From Saprospiraceae bacterium (GTDB taxonomy: Bacteria > Bacteroidota > Bacteroidia > Chitinophagales > Saprospiraceae), in assembly GCA_016719855.1 (NCBI GenBank), contig JADJYH010000004.1:233061-297060 (forward strand): a DNA stretch of 64,000 nucleotides. Reading direction: 5' to 3'. Both the position numbers and the translations under genes were made by a program. Positions 38,277 to 47,992 of this stretch are shown piece by piece. The notes beneath the pieces are model-generated. The model did no database searches. It saw nothing but the letters and a program-made list of their open reading frames with translations, and was not told the origin of the DNA. The stretch's first letter is position 1. Every line of letters begins with the position of its first letter.

Positions 38277-38470
38277 TTTGTCAAGGTGGTCTGCGTAATG
38301 GGCTTAGAAGCTTGCAGTTTTTCAATTTCAAACTGCACAAGGTTGTCATAAAACTCCACGAGCATCCGGTTCAACTCTTTCATGGCATCTGGAGACATCT
38401 TTCGGGAGAAGAGTTTAAGCAGCGTTAACTGGACTTCGTTTAATTTTTGCGACAAAGCTTGTGCTTCCAT
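38258..38470 (-). CDS. Small protein upstream of the PIN toxin, probable antitoxin
   Basis: 70 residues: MEAQALSQKLNEVQLTLLKL, then SRKMSPDAMKELNRMLVEFY and LVQFEIEKLQASKPI. Almost all helical. Similar short proteins precede PIN toxins in Bacteroidota. The role rests on position, overlap and size. Confidence 0.65.
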   Translation of the reverse strand: MEAQALSQKLNEVQLTLLKLFSRKMSPDAMKELNRMLVEFYDNLVQFEIEKLQASKPITQTTLTNCRRPT

Positions 38471-38522
38471 GTTGCTTCTTTTTTACAAAAATAGGCGCTT
38501 TTCGGAAATTGTTCTTAACCAG

Positions 38523-40244
38523 TTATTCCTTCTTTCCCATCACCCCCTGCACCACCGCCGCCGCCGCCATCACCGTCAAGCATCCAATTGGGTTCAGCCA
38601 AATAAAACCGAGGTCATCTTTCCCGTCCATTTTATCCCCAAAATAAACAGCCAAGACCACCGCCTCCCCGATGATGGCGGCGATGAAGACCGCCGTGCCA
38701 CGAATCCATTTCATCGCAAAAGCTACCACGAAGATACCGAGTATCGTACCGTACAGCAGCGAGCCAATGATGTTGACGGCCTGTATCAAGTTTTCAAACA
38801 ACAAGATGATAGAGGCAAAAGCGATGACCAGCGCACCCCAAAAGATGGTCAGCCTTTTTGAAGCGCCCAGGTAGTGGCTGTCGGAGCCGCTTTTGAACAT
38901 CGAGCGGCGATAAACGTCCACCACTGTCGTGGTGGCGAGGGCACTGAGTTCGGAGGAGATGGACGACATGGCGGCGCAAAAAATCACCGCCAGCAGCAGG
39001 CCAATCATGCCCTTGGGCAGGTAGTTGACGATGAAGGTGATGAACACGTAATCCTTGTCGTTCGGCTCTATTTTTTTGTTGGTTTCCTTGGCGTAGTCCA
39101 GCAGCAGGGTATCCACCTCGGAGCGCAATTTCAGTTCCTGTTTGTTCAGGGCGATGACTTTGGTTTTGGCTGTTTCGATATCCGAAGGCTTTTCCTGTTG
39201 CAGCGCTGTCACCAGCCCCATCACTTCCTTTTCTTTTTCCTGAAATACGGCGTCGTACCGCTTTTCCAGCGAGTCGAGTTGCGGCTTGAAAGTTTCGGAT
39301 TTTTCCAACTGGCTGAGGTTCGCCCTGTTGTAGTGGATGGGCGGTTTCACAAACTGGAAGAAAATAAAAACCGTCACGCCCGTGAACAAGATGAGGTACT
39401 GCATCGGGATTTTGATGAAACCGTTGAACAGCAACCCCATGCGACCCTCCCGCAGCGACCGCCCTGACAGGTAGCGCTGTACCTGCGACTGGTCAGTGCC
39501 GAAATAGGACAGAAACAAGAAAACCGATGCAATCATGCCTGACCAGATGTTGTAGCGGTTGGCGAGGTCCCACTTGAAATCCAGCGCCTTCATTTTGCCC
39601 ATCTCCCTCGCCACACCCACACCGTCAACCAACGAAACATCCGCCGGAAATTTGCTGACAATGATGAATCCGGTGATGATCATACCGATGAGGATGACCG
39701 ACATCTGCTGTTTCTGCGTCACGCTGACGGCTTTTGTTCCCCCAAAAACAGTGTAAATAGTGACCACCAGACCCATCAGGACGATGGTCAGTGGCAGGTT
39801 CCAGTCCATGATGCTGGACAGCACGATGCTCGGCGCAGCAATGGTGAAACCTGCCGCCATTCCCCTCGAAAACAAAAACAAGATGGCTGCCAGCGTGCGT
39901 GTTTTTAAGTCAAAACGCTGCTCCAGAAACTCGTAGGCGGTGTAAACTTTGAGCCGGTAGTACATCGGCAACACGAAAACGGCGAGGATGATAGTGGCGA
40001 TGGGCATCCCGAAATAGAACTGCACGAATCGCATCCCATCGTCGTATGCCTGCCCCGGTGTGCTGAGGAAAGTGATGGCACTAGCCTGTGTTGACATGAC
40101 GGACAAGCCGATGGTCCACCAGCCCAGTTCGCTGTCGCCTTGCAGGTAGCTTTTCACGCTGCTGACGGTGCGGGTCTTCCACATGCCGTACACGATGATA
40201 GCGCCAAGCACCACGAGCATTACTGTCCAGTCTATCCAATGCAT
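38523..40244 (-). CDS. Sodium:solute symporter (SSS family)
   Basis: 573 residues with about 13 membrane helices. The LeuT-like core shows STQASAITFLSTPGQAYDDG and FRSS-like GTDQSQVQRYLSGRSLREG, and the Na-site helix AVIFCAAMSSISSELSALATT. A long hydrophilic loop (about residues 305-385, with LEKRYDAVFQEKEKEVMGLV) lies between helices and looks coiled-coil; many Bacteroidota members have it. It imports a sugar, amino acid or similar solute with sodium. The substrate cannot be inferred from the neighbours. Confidence 0.92.
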   Translation of the reverse strand: MHWIDWTVMLVVLGAIIVYGMWKTRTVSSVKSYLQGDSELGWWTIGLSVMSTQASAITFLSTPGQAYDDGMRFVQFYFGMPIATIILAVFVLPMYYRLKVYTAYEFLEQRFDLKTRTLAAILFLFSRGMAAGFTIAAPSIVLSSIMDWNLPLTIVLMGLVVTIYTVFGGTKAVSVTQKQQMSVILIGMIITGFIIVSKFPADVSLVDGVGVAREMGKMKALDFKWDLANRYNIWSGMIASVFLFLSYFGTDQSQVQRYLSGRSLREGRMGLLFNGFIKIPMQYLILFTGVTVFIFFQFVKPPIHYNRANLSQLEKSETFKPQLDSLEKRYDAVFQEKEKEVMGLVTALQQEKPSDIETAKTKVIALNKQELKLRSEVDTLLLDYAKETNKKIEPNDKDYVFITFIVNYLPKGMIGLLLAVIFCAAMSSISSELSALATTTVVDVYRRSMFKSGSDSHYLGASKRLTIFWGALVIAFASIILLFENLIQAVNIIGSLLYGTILGIFVVAFAMKWIRGTAVFIAAIIGEAVVLAVYFGDKMDGKDDLGFIWLNPIGCLTVMAAAAVVQGVMGKKE

Positions 40245-40366
40245 TGTAAGAGATGTTAGACATTAGAGGATAGACATTAGAAGGGGGCTGCCTATTTCCT
40301 ACATGTCAAAAATGATAAAAGCCAATGGACATTTGAAATTAGTTCGGGCTGTCTAAAGTCTAATGT
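40245..40366. repeat. Intergenic repeat built on TAGACATTAG
   Basis: TTAGACATTAGAGGATAGAC (about 40256-40275) and AGTCTAATGTCTATCGTCT (40356-40374) form an imperfect inverted repeat spanning the spacer between thiL and the symporter. TAGACATTAGA itself occurs twice on the left side. Confidence 0.5.
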
Positions 40367-41419
40367 CTATCGTCTCAAAGACTTAAAAGTGTTTCCACCC
40401 TTGCGCCAGCAAATCATGACTCTTGCCACCTTGGAATGGAGCTTCACGCCCTCGCTCGCCTCCGTGATTTCGCCCATGATGTAGATGTCGGGCATGAGGC
40501 GCACCTTCTCAAGGTCTTTTGGGTCAACGGTGAACAGCAGTTCGTAATCCTCGCCGCCGTTGAGGGCGCAGGTAAGTGGGTCGAGCTGGAACTTCAAGGC
40601 CATCATTTTTGCATCGTTGTGGATGGGCACGCCCGCCTCCTCGATGATGGCCCCTACTTTGGATTGCTTGCAGAGGTGCATCAGGTCAGAAGAAATGCCG
40701 TCTGACACGTCAATCATGGCCGTCGGCACGAGGTTGGCGTTTTTGAAAATATCAATCATGTCCCGGCGGGCCTCCGGTTTCAGGAATCGACCGACGAGGT
40801 AGTCCTGCTCTTCCAAGTCGGGTTGGATGCCGGGGTTGGAGAGGTAAAGTTGTTTTTCCCGCTCCAAGATTTGCAGACCGAGGTATGAAGAACCAAGGTC
40901 ACCAGTGACGCAGATTAGGTCGCCAGGCTTGGCGCCGTTGCGATAAACGAGCGTTTCCTCTTTTGCTTGCCCGATGGCCGTCACGCTGATGATGAAGCCC
41001 TTCTGCGAGCTGGTCGTGTCGCCGCCCACGAGGTCCACGCCGTAGAATTTGCAGGCTAGGTGGATGCCTTCGTAAAACTCGTCCAGCGCCTCCACGCTGA
41101 ACCGGTTGGAAATGGCGATGGACACCGTTATCTGCTTAGGTTGGGCGTTCATGGCGTAGATGTCCGAGAGGTTCACCACCACGGATTTGTAGCCGAGGTG
41201 CTTCAGCGGGCAGTACATCAGGTCGAAGTGGACGCCCTCCACCAGCAAATCGGTGGAAACAACGGTCAGGAAGCCCGTGTTGTCAATGACGGCGGCGTCG
41301 TCGCCAATGCCGTAGTGGCTTGATTCGTTCTGGATTTCGAAGATTTTGGTCAAATGTTCGATGAGGCCAAACTCGCCGAGCGAGGCAATTTCCGTGCGTC
41401 CGAGGTCTTGTTTTTCCAT
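40367..41419 (-). CDS. thiL: Thiamine-phosphate kinase
   Basis: 350 residues, normal length. It phosphorylates thiamine monophosphate to thiamine diphosphate with ATP. Family motifs: GEFGLIEHL, GIGDDAAVID, STDLLVEGVHFDL, NLSDIYAMNAQPKQI, VGGDTTSS, and MIDVSDGISSDLMHLC near the C-terminus. The frame is intact. It stands alone, and no TPP riboswitch is visible in the spacer to icmF. Confidence 0.95.
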   Translation of the reverse strand: MEKQDLGRTEIASLGEFGLIEHLTKIFEIQNESSHYGIGDDAAVIDNTGFLTVVSTDLLVEGVHFDLMYCPLKHLGYKSVVVNLSDIYAMNAQPKQITVSIAISNRFSVEALDEFYEGIHLACKFYGVDLVGGDTTSSQKGFIISVTAIGQAKEETLVYRNGAKPGDLICVTGDLGSSYLGLQILEREKQLYLSNPGIQPDLEEQDYLVGRFLKPEARRDMIDIFKNANLVPTAMIDVSDGISSDLMHLCKQSKVGAIIEEAGVPIHNDAKMMALKFQLDPLTCALNGGEDYELLFTVDPKDLEKVRLMPDIYIMGEITEASEGVKLHSKVARVMICWRKGGNTFKSLRR

Positions 41420-41634
41420 ATAAAAGGTGGATTTTAAAAGCGGTGCGAAGGTAGGATTTTTGGGTGGGAAATGGCGGTGCTAAGGTAAAGCGGCGGGGTA
41501 AAAAGCATTTTTCGTAACTTCGCCCTCGGTTGGCTTTTGGCCGACTCCGAATTTTTTATTTGGTAAAAAAAGCCCCACCAGCCATGTTTTGAAATTTTGA
41601 CCCACAAAAAACCGCTCAAACCAAATTAGTCATC

Positions 41635-44600
41635 ATGGAAAACGTACAGCCCTACCATCCCCACCATAAAATCCGCCTTGTCACCGCCGCCAGCCTTTTC
41701 GACGGGCACGACGCTGCCATCAACATCATGCGCCGCATCATGCAGGCGAGCGGGGCGGAGGTCATCCACCTCGGACACAACCGCTCGGTGCAGGAAATCG
41801 TGAACTGCGCCATCCAGGAGGACGTGCAGGGCATCGCCATCACCTCGTACCAGGGCGGCCACAACGAGTTTTTCAAGTACATGCACGACCTGCTGAAGGA
41901 GCGGGGCGCTGGGCATATCAAGATTTTCGGCGGCGGCGGCGGCACCATTTTGCCCTCCGAAATTGAGGAACTGCACCAATACGGCATCAGCCGCATCTAC
42001 TCCCCCGACGATGGGCGGCACATGGGCTTGCAAGGCATGATAAACGACTTGCTCAAGCAGTGCGATTTCCCCATCGGCGTGAACCTGAATGGCGAGGTGC
42101 GGCGGGTCACAGACCTGACAGGTTTAAAAAACCTGTCAGGTCTTGCCGTGCCCATCGCCCGCATGATTTCTGCGGCGGAGAACGATGCCGAGCATTTTGA
42201 AAAAGCCATTCGCCCGCAGTTGCAGGCGGTTTTTGATAAAAATCCGGCGCTGAAAAACACGCCCGTCCTCGGTATCACCGGCACAGGCGGGGCGGGCAAG
42301 TCGAGCCTCGTGGACGAGATTTTGCGGCGCTTTTTGCTGGATTTTGACAGCAAAACCATCGCCATCGTTTCCGTTGACCCCTCCAAGCGCAAGTCGGGCG
42401 GGGCGCTCCTCGGCGACCGCATCCGCATGAACGCCGTGAACAACGAGCGGGTCTTCATGCGCTCGTTGGCCACCCGGCAGAGCAACTTGGCGCTGTCGAA
42501 ATATGTGCAGTCGGCGGTGGAAATCCTCAAGGCGGCGGGCTTCGACCTCGTGGTGCTGGAGACCAGCGGCATCGGGCAGTCGGACACCGAAATCATTGAC
42601 CACAGCAACGTGTCGCTCTACGTGATGACGCCCGAATTTGGTGCAGCTTCGCAATTGGAGAAGATTGACATGATTGACTTCGCCGACCTCATCGCCATCA
42701 ACAAATTCGATAAGCGAGGCGCCCAGGATGCCCTCCGGGATGTGCGCAAGCAGTACCAGCGGGCGCACCAACTTTGGACGAAGGACGTGGACGAAATGCC
42801 AGTCGTGGGTACGATTGCCAGCCAGTTCAACGACCCCGGCACGAACGTCCTCTACGCCAAAATGATGAAGCTGCTGGTGGAAAAAACGGGCGCTGACCTG
42901 AAGTCCGACTTCCACGCCGCCGAGGAAATGAGCGAAAAAATCTTCATCATCCCGCCGCACCGCACGAGGTATTTGTCGGAGATTTCGGAGAACAACCGCA
43001 AGTACGACCAATGGGCGAGGAAGCAGGCGGAACTGGCCGGGAAGGCTTATGCCCTTAAGGTTTCCGTAGCGGCAACGAGCGGCGATTTGAAGGCTGGGTT
43101 AACCAAGATTTACGAAGAAATTTATGGGGAAATAGACGCTTCGGTGCGCAAAATCATCGAAAGTTGGGAGGCGAAGAAGGCCAATTATGCCTCCGACGAG
43201 TTCATTTACGAAGTGCGTGGCAAGCAAATCAAAGTGCCCACGAAATGGAAATCGCTGTCCGGCACCATGATTTCAAAAGTGCTGCTGCCGAGGTTCAAGG
43301 ACTGGGGCGAAATCACACGCTGGTGCCTGCAGGAGAACGTGCCGGGTGAGTTCCCGTACACGGCGGGCGTGTTCGAGTTCAAGCGCAAGGGCGAAGACCC
43401 CACCCGCATGTTCGCCGGGGAGGGCGCACCGGAGCGCACCAACCGCCGCTTCCACTACCTGAGCAAGGGCATGCCCGCCAACCGCCTTTCAACGGCATTC
43501 GATTCGGTGACTTTGTACGGAGAAGACCCGCACCCCCGGCCCGATATTTATGGCAAAATCGGCAACTCCGGCGTGAGCATCTGCTGCCTCGACGATGCCA
43601 AAAAACTTTACTCCGGTTTCGACCTCTGCGCTCCCAACACTTCAGTGAGCATGACCATCAACGGCCCTGCTGCCACGATATGTGCCTTTTTTATGAACGC
43701 CGCCATTGACCAGCAATGCGAGCTGTATATTCGGGAGCATAAATTGGAGCATTTGGTGGAAAATAAATTGGTGGAATTATATGACAATAAAGGCGTTAAA
43801 CGCCCATCGTATATCGGCGATATTCCCGAAGGAAATAATAAATTGGGTTTATTATTATTGGGTTTAACAGGTGATATGGTATTGCCCGCTGACATTTATA
43901 AACCATTAAAAGAAAAAGCCTTAAACGCAGTGCGTGGCACGGTGCAAGCTGATATTTTAAAAGAAGACCAAGCGCAAAATACCTGCATATTTTCCACGGA
44001 ATTTTCATTGAAAATAATGGGCGATGTGCAGCAGTATTTTTCGGACAATAAAGTGCGCAATTTTTATTCGGTGAGCATATCCGGCTACCATATTGCAGAG
44101 GCTGGGGCGAACCCAATTACGCAGTTGGCATTCACGCTGTCCAATGGTTTTACCTTCGTAGAATACTACCTGAGTCGGGGCATGAACATTGATGATTTTG
44201 CCCCTAATCTCAGCTTCTTTTTCAGCAATGGCGTTGACCCGGAATATGCCGTCATCGGTAGGGTGGCCCGCCGCATCTGGGCGAAGGCGATGAAGGAAAA
44301 ATATGGGGCAAACGAGCGCAGCCAGATGCTCAAATACCATATCCAGACCAGTGGCCGCTCGCTCCACGCCCAGGAGATTGACTTCAACGACATCCGCACC
44401 ACGCTGCAGGCGCTTTACGCCATCTACGACAACTGCAATTCCCTGCACACCAACGCCTACGACGAGGCCATCACCACGCCGACGGAGGAAAGCGTGCGCC
44501 GGGCGGTGGCCATCCAGCTCATCATCAACCACGAACTGGGCTTGGCGAAGAACGAAAACCCGCTCCAAGGCGCTTTCATCATCGAAGAACTGACCGACTT

Positions 44601-45033
44601 GGTGGAGGCCGCCGTGCTTGCCGAGTTCGACCGCATCACCGAGCGGGGCGGCGTGCTGGGGGCGATGGAGACGATGTACCAGCGGGGTAAAATCCAAGAG
44701 GAAAGCCTCTACTACGAGCACCAGAAGCACAGCGGCGAGTACCCCATCATCGGGGTGAACACCTTCCTGTCCAGCACCGGCTCGCCGACCATCCTGCCCC
44801 GTGAGGTCATCCGCTCGACGGAGGAGGAGAAGCTGGCGCAAATCGCCACGGTGGAAAACCTGAAAAAAGCCAATGCCGACAAGGGCGCTGCGGCGTTGAA
44901 AAAGCTGCAATTTTCGGCGCTGCACAACGAAAACATCTTTGCTGCGCTGATGGAGGCGGTGAAAAACTGCTCTCTGGGGGAGATTACGAATGCGCTGTAT
45001 GAGGTGGGAGGGCAGTATCGGAGGAATATGTAA
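41635..45033 (+). CDS. icmF: Fused isobutyryl-CoA mutase (IcmF)
   Basis: 1,132 residues, intact. Three parts in order: the cobalamin-binding domain (about 12-150: LFDGHDAAINIM with the cobalt-ligand His, TSYQGGHNEFFKY); a MeaB-like GTPase chaperone (about 205-520: GITGTGGAGKSSLVDE, VSVDPSKRKSGGALLGDRIRM, ETSGIGQSD, NKFDKRGAQ); and the substrate-binding mutase barrel (about 560-1120: TLYGEDPHPRPDIYGKIGN, CAPNTSVSMTINGPAA). The RPDIYGKIGNSGVSI block and the fused layout mark IcmF rather than methylmalonyl-CoA mutase. It interconverts isobutyryl- and n-butyryl-CoA (possibly also isovaleryl/pivalyl-CoA), and the GTPase domain protects and repairs the enzyme. A 33-bp palindrome adds eleven codons to the linker before the GTPase part. 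Confidence 0.95.
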   Translation: MENVQPYHPHHKIRLVTAASLFDGHDAAINIMRRIMQASGAEVIHLGHNRSVQEIVNCAIQEDVQGIAITSYQGGHNEFFKYMHDLLKERGAGHIKIFGGGGGTILPSEIEELHQYGISRIYSPDDGRHMGLQGMINDLLKQCDFPIGVNLNGEVRRVTDLTGLKNLSGLAVPIARMISAAENDAEHFEKAIRPQLQAVFDKNPALKNTPVLGITGTGGAGKSSLVDEILRRFLLDFDSKTIAIVSVDPSKRKSGGALLGDRIRMNAVNNERVFMRSLATRQSNLALSKYVQSAVEILKAAGFDLVVLETSGIGQSDTEIIDHSNVSLYVMTPEFGAASQLEKIDMIDFADLIAINKFDKRGAQDALRDVRKQYQRAHQLWTKDVDEMPVVGTIASQFNDPGTNVLYAKMMKLLVEKTGADLKSDFHAAEEMSEKIFIIPPHRTRYLSEISENNRKYDQWARKQAELAGKAYALKVSVAATSGDLKAGLTKIYEEIYGEIDASVRKIIESWEAKKANYASDEFIYEVRGKQIKVPTKWKSLSGTMISKVLLPRFKDWGEITRWCLQENVPGEFPYTAGVFEFKRKGEDPTRMFAGEGAPERTNRRFHYLSKGMPANRLSTAFDSVTLYGEDPHPRPDIYGKIGNSGVSICCLDDAKKLYSGFDLCAPNTSVSMTINGPAATICAFFMNAAIDQQCELYIREHKLEHLVENKLVELYDNKGVKRPSYIGDIPEGNNKLGLLLLGLTGDMVLPADIYKPLKEKALNAVRGTVQADILKEDQAQNTCIFSTEFSLKIMGDVQQYFSDNKVRNFYSVSISGYHIAEAGANPITQLAFTLSNGFTFVEYYLSRGMNIDDFAPNLSFFFSNGVDPEYAVIGRVARRIWAKAMKEKYGANERSQMLKYHIQTSGRSLHAQEIDFNDIRTTLQALYAIYDNCNSLHTNAYDEAITTPTEESVRRAVAIQLIINHELGLAKNENPLQGAFIIEELTDLVEAAVLAEFDRITERGGVLGAMETMYQRGKIQEESLYYEHQKHSGEYPIIGVNTFLSSTGSPTILPREVIRSTEEEKLAQIATVENLKKANADKGAAALKKLQFSALHNENIFAALMEAVKNCSLGEITNALYEVGGQYRRNM
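42111..42143. repeat. 33-bp palindromic element inserted in frame in icmF
   Basis: AGACCTGACAGGTTT pairs perfectly with AAACCTGTCAGGTCT across AAA. The element is 11 codons long (about residues 159-170, TDLTGLKNLSG) and lies in the linker between the cobalamin and GTPase domains. The host frame is kept, so it has been tolerated as peptide. Confidence 0.85.
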
Positions 45034-46074
45034 AAACATTTCAAACCCAAAAAATCCAATGTCAAACTTCAAGTCCATCCTGGGGCGGAGTCGAGCTTTC
45101 AACATGACTATTGTTTCTAACTGGAACAGCGATGGAAGAGCAATTTTGAATCCGTATTGAATGAACTTATGCACTAAAGACCCTTCAGTCCAAATATGAA
45201 TTATAAAGGGGGCTAAACGCAATAAATGCCACCTACGCAAAAAACCTTTTTGAAAAATCATGATTATTCAGAAGCCTGATAGCCTTGAAGCTTGCTGGAA
45301 AGTTGTGTGTCATTTTGAACAAATTAGAATGAGAGATTTCTTTGGTTATTTCACTCAATAACCACAAAGCAAAAGGAGACCTAAACGATTAGGCAAGGGA
45401 GAGCAAATCGTCAAATATGATGTCTTTCTTTTGGCAACCTCTTAAAGCAACAACTTTGTTGAACAGGTAAATATCATTTCTTGGATTTGCGACATTGGAA
45501 CTGGCCTATCCTGGATACAATAAAAATGAGACCTCCACAGAAGTTGCGGGCATGATAATGGATATGGCATCAATCCCAAAATGGCATTTCCGAATCACGT
45601 TAATGCTCAAATTTGCACCAGACAATGTTCGGACACAAATGGCTTATGATTGTTTCAGGCACTGAAGGGAACTTTTCAGAAGTAATAGATGAAAACTTAG
45701 CAAACACCGGAGGAAGATCTTCTCTCTTGACCATGCAGTATATAATTCCAAAGGGATTCCAAGGGTCAAGCAGATATGGCAAACAATAACGTGAGCTCTT
45801 CAGCAGGAAAAAGGACACGTCGCTAACAGCTATTAGAGGTTAAAAAAACCACTGGTGATTTTGGAAGTTGCGGAAATTACCTCAGGATTGCCAGAATACT
45901 CGAGTTGAGCAGACTCAGGCCTTAAACGGCTTTTGAATTTCCCAATAGGAAAAGGGGTTTGGCATGAAGGCCTACACAACTCGAACCCCGGTTTAAGTGT
46001 TTCACTAACGCTTAGCAAAAAAGAGGGTCGCCCACATTTGGACGACCCGCTTTCTTTTAGGCCGATGGTCAGAT
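45034..46074. other. Gene-free spacer of about 1 kb
   Basis: Only short random-looking frames, none with family motifs. A segment on the plus strand (45600-45830) reads FAPDNVRTQMAYDCF before stops, so a decayed gene is possible but cannot be named. The hairpin terminator at 46025-46048 belongs to the DUF3078 gene. Confidence 0.45.
46025..46048 (-). terminator. Rho-independent terminator of the DUF3078 gene
   Basis: On the minus strand GGGTCG and CGACCC pair, with inner CCA/TGG and one mismatch, about 27 bases after the stop. The stem is followed by CTCTTTTTTG. Confidence 0.8.
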
Positions 46075-47028
46075 TTACTTCGACCCAATCGCATACGACA
46101 ACCCAATCAAATAGTAAGTCTGCAACGGATTGTCCGTCTTTCCAGCGGCCAGTGCCTCCTGCTTGTTGCTGCGCAGGCCGAGGTCGAGTCCGATACCGAT
46201 GCCCTTGTAGGCGGTGGTAAAGCCGTTGACCCAAGTCCAGTTGTGTAGGTCGCTGCCCTCGTAGCTGAAGAAGCTGGAGAGGTTGGATTTCCAGGCAATG
46301 CCCTTGGTGATTTGGAGCTTGTAGTCTGCCACGACTTTGCAGCCGAGCGATGATTGGTAGTCAAAACCTTCGCTGTCGGAGAACACGAAGTTGTAGTTCA
46401 GTGGGTGGACCACAACGACGAGGTCGGTGACGGGTGTCCAGGTGGCACCGGCTCCGAGGTCGAGATAGCCGGGGTTGTTTAATTTGTCATCAAGCATGGA
46501 GGTGCGGTACTCGCCCAAGGTGGATAACGCTATTTTTTCAGACAATTTGTAGCCGAACAAGGAAGTGATGTTGAAGGCGTCAGCGGCCACTTGCAGGGTA
46601 TCGGCATCCTCGTCGCTGTCTTTGTTGTCAAACTTCAACCAGCCCAGCGTGAGGTTGGTGCCGTTGCGCCAAAAGTACTTCTTCTGCTGGAGGTTTGCGA
46701 ACCCATTTGCCGAGAGGCCGATGGTAACAGCTTGAGTGTTGGGCGTACCCTTGGAGTACCAATTATTGAAGCCGGAGAAGTTAAGACCGAGGTTCCCAAG
46801 TGCACCCACGTCCCAGCGAGGGTATGGCGTTATTTTTTCGGTCAGGTCGGCTACTTCGGCTTTGAGTGCGCCCACTTTGCCAGTAAGTTCGGCCAATTGG
46901 ACTTCTAATGGGGCGAGTTGTGCTTCTTTTGCAGCTTTCGTTGCCTTGAGTTCTTCAGTGGTTTGCGCTTGAAGCACGAAGCAACATGCAATCAGGGCCA
47001 GTGCGGAGAGTGAAATTTTCTTCATCAT
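46075..47028 (-). CDS. Outer-membrane beta-barrel protein, DUF3078 family
   Basis: 317 residues. Signal peptide MMKKISLSALALIACCFVLQ, cut after QAQ. Residues about 24-66 form a coiled coil (KAAKEAQLAPLEVQLAELTG). The rest is a beta barrel with alternating strands, starting at GALGNLGLNFSGFNNWYSKG and ending YYLIGLSYAIGSK, whose final aromatic-rich strand is like those of porin-type proteins. The WSKG-like motif and length fit DUF3078, a Bacteroidota family of unknown function. An unusual point is the N-terminal coiled coil, which may reach the peptidoglycan or form trimers. Confidence 0.85.
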   Translation of the reverse strand: MMKKISLSALALIACCFVLQAQTTEELKATKAAKEAQLAPLEVQLAELTGKVGALKAEVADLTEKITPYPRWDVGALGNLGLNFSGFNNWYSKGTPNTQAVTIGLSANGFANLQQKKYFWRNGTNLTLGWLKFDNKDSDEDADTLQVAADAFNITSLFGYKLSEKIALSTLGEYRTSMLDDKLNNPGYLDLGAGATWTPVTDLVVVVHPLNYNFVFSDSEGFDYQSSLGCKVVADYKLQITKGIAWKSNLSSFFSYEGSDLHNWTWVNGFTTAYKGIGIGLDLGLRSNKQEALAAGKTDNPLQTYYLIGLSYAIGSK

Positions 47029-47086
47029 AGTTCAGAAGTGTTATTTTGAGTAATTTATTGAATCATCAACATAGCGAATCGTCTTA

Positions 47087-47908
47087 TCAGTTAACCTGCC
47101 TATCGTTGGAAAAGATTTCCACCTTGTCAGACGTGAGTTTCATTAAAGGTATCACAATTATTTTTCCCTCGCCCTGGAGGGTCAGGGAGGTGCTGTCCAT
47201 CGCAATTACCCGGCCTTTTGAGCCGTCAATCTGGATGTAATCGCCAATTTTTACTTTGTTTTTGCTGTAAAATGAGGCCAGGAAATTGGACATGGTGTCC
47301 CTGGATGCAAAGCCGTACCCAATGGAAAACGCCAGTACGACGCCACCGAGAATGACGGTCAGGTTGGAGGTTATCAGCGAGGTTTCGATGCTCGCTTGCG
47401 CCAGCGCGCTGATGGTCAATGTTAGGAAAATCAGGTAGAAAACAAAGTTTGCGATGATTTTGCCAGAAGAAATACCGAGGGCGTTGGTGGTAGCAAGCAC
47501 GATATTCTTCACGAATTCGGCGAGGTAAATACCGAAGACAAACAGTGCCAATGCGGACAGCAGTTTCGGGAGGTAGGAAATCAGGTCCTTTACCATTTCC
47601 GAAACGATGGGCACGCCCAATACGTCGGTGGCCATCATCAAGAAGACCAAAATCAATACATAATATGCCAGCTTGGATAAAAAGACGCTTAGCTTGACCT
47701 TAAATCCTGCTTTTTGTGCGAACTCGGTCTCGTTTATTTTTTCGCCAAACCTGTCAATTTTCAGTCCGGTGAACAGTTTCTCCAGCGCCTTTGACACGAA
47801 TTTCGCTATGCCCCAACCTATTGCTAAAACGATAGCTGCCTTGGCAATATCCACTGCTGCGGATGCAAATTGGAAAATCACTTGCTTGATTACTTCGACT
47901 ACTTCCAT
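47087..47908 (-). CDS. Small-conductance mechanosensitive channel (MscS/CmpX-like)
   Basis: 273 residues. Two conserved TM-helix repeats (IVLAIGWGIAKFVSKALEKL and LALFVFGIYLAEFVKNIV) flank FLSKLAYYVLILVFLMMATD, followed by the pore-lining helix ILGGVVLAFSIGYGFASRDT and a beta domain KIGDYIQIDGSKGRVIAMDS that matches the MscS middle domain. It would open on membrane tension. A CmpX-type channel lacking the large C-terminal vestibule is the best fit. Confidence 0.88.
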   Translation of the reverse strand: MEVVEVIKQVIFQFASAAVDIAKAAIVLAIGWGIAKFVSKALEKLFTGLKIDRFGEKINETEFAQKAGFKVKLSVFLSKLAYYVLILVFLMMATDVLGVPIVSEMVKDLISYLPKLLSALALFVFGIYLAEFVKNIVLATTNALGISSGKIIANFVFYLIFLTLTISALAQASIETSLITSNLTVILGGVVLAFSIGYGFASRDTMSNFLASFYSKNKVKIGDYIQIDGSKGRVIAMDSTSLTLQGEGKIIVIPLMKLTSDKVEIFSNDRQVN

Positions 47909-47992
47909 GCTGATTGTCTTGTTTTTGTTATTTAAAGTGTATCGAAAATAAAGAAACCCTGTGTGTGGCGGGAGCGAGTAAAGCTGGGTTTT

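Noticed and set aside
44005..45261. Minus-strand frame of 418 codons inside icmF
   Set aside because: It lies antisense to a well-conserved intact gene and shows no motif.
45955..46000. tRNA T-arm-like word (GGGGTTCGAGTT on the minus strand)
   Set aside because: No complementary T stem, acceptor or anticodon arm could be fitted around it.
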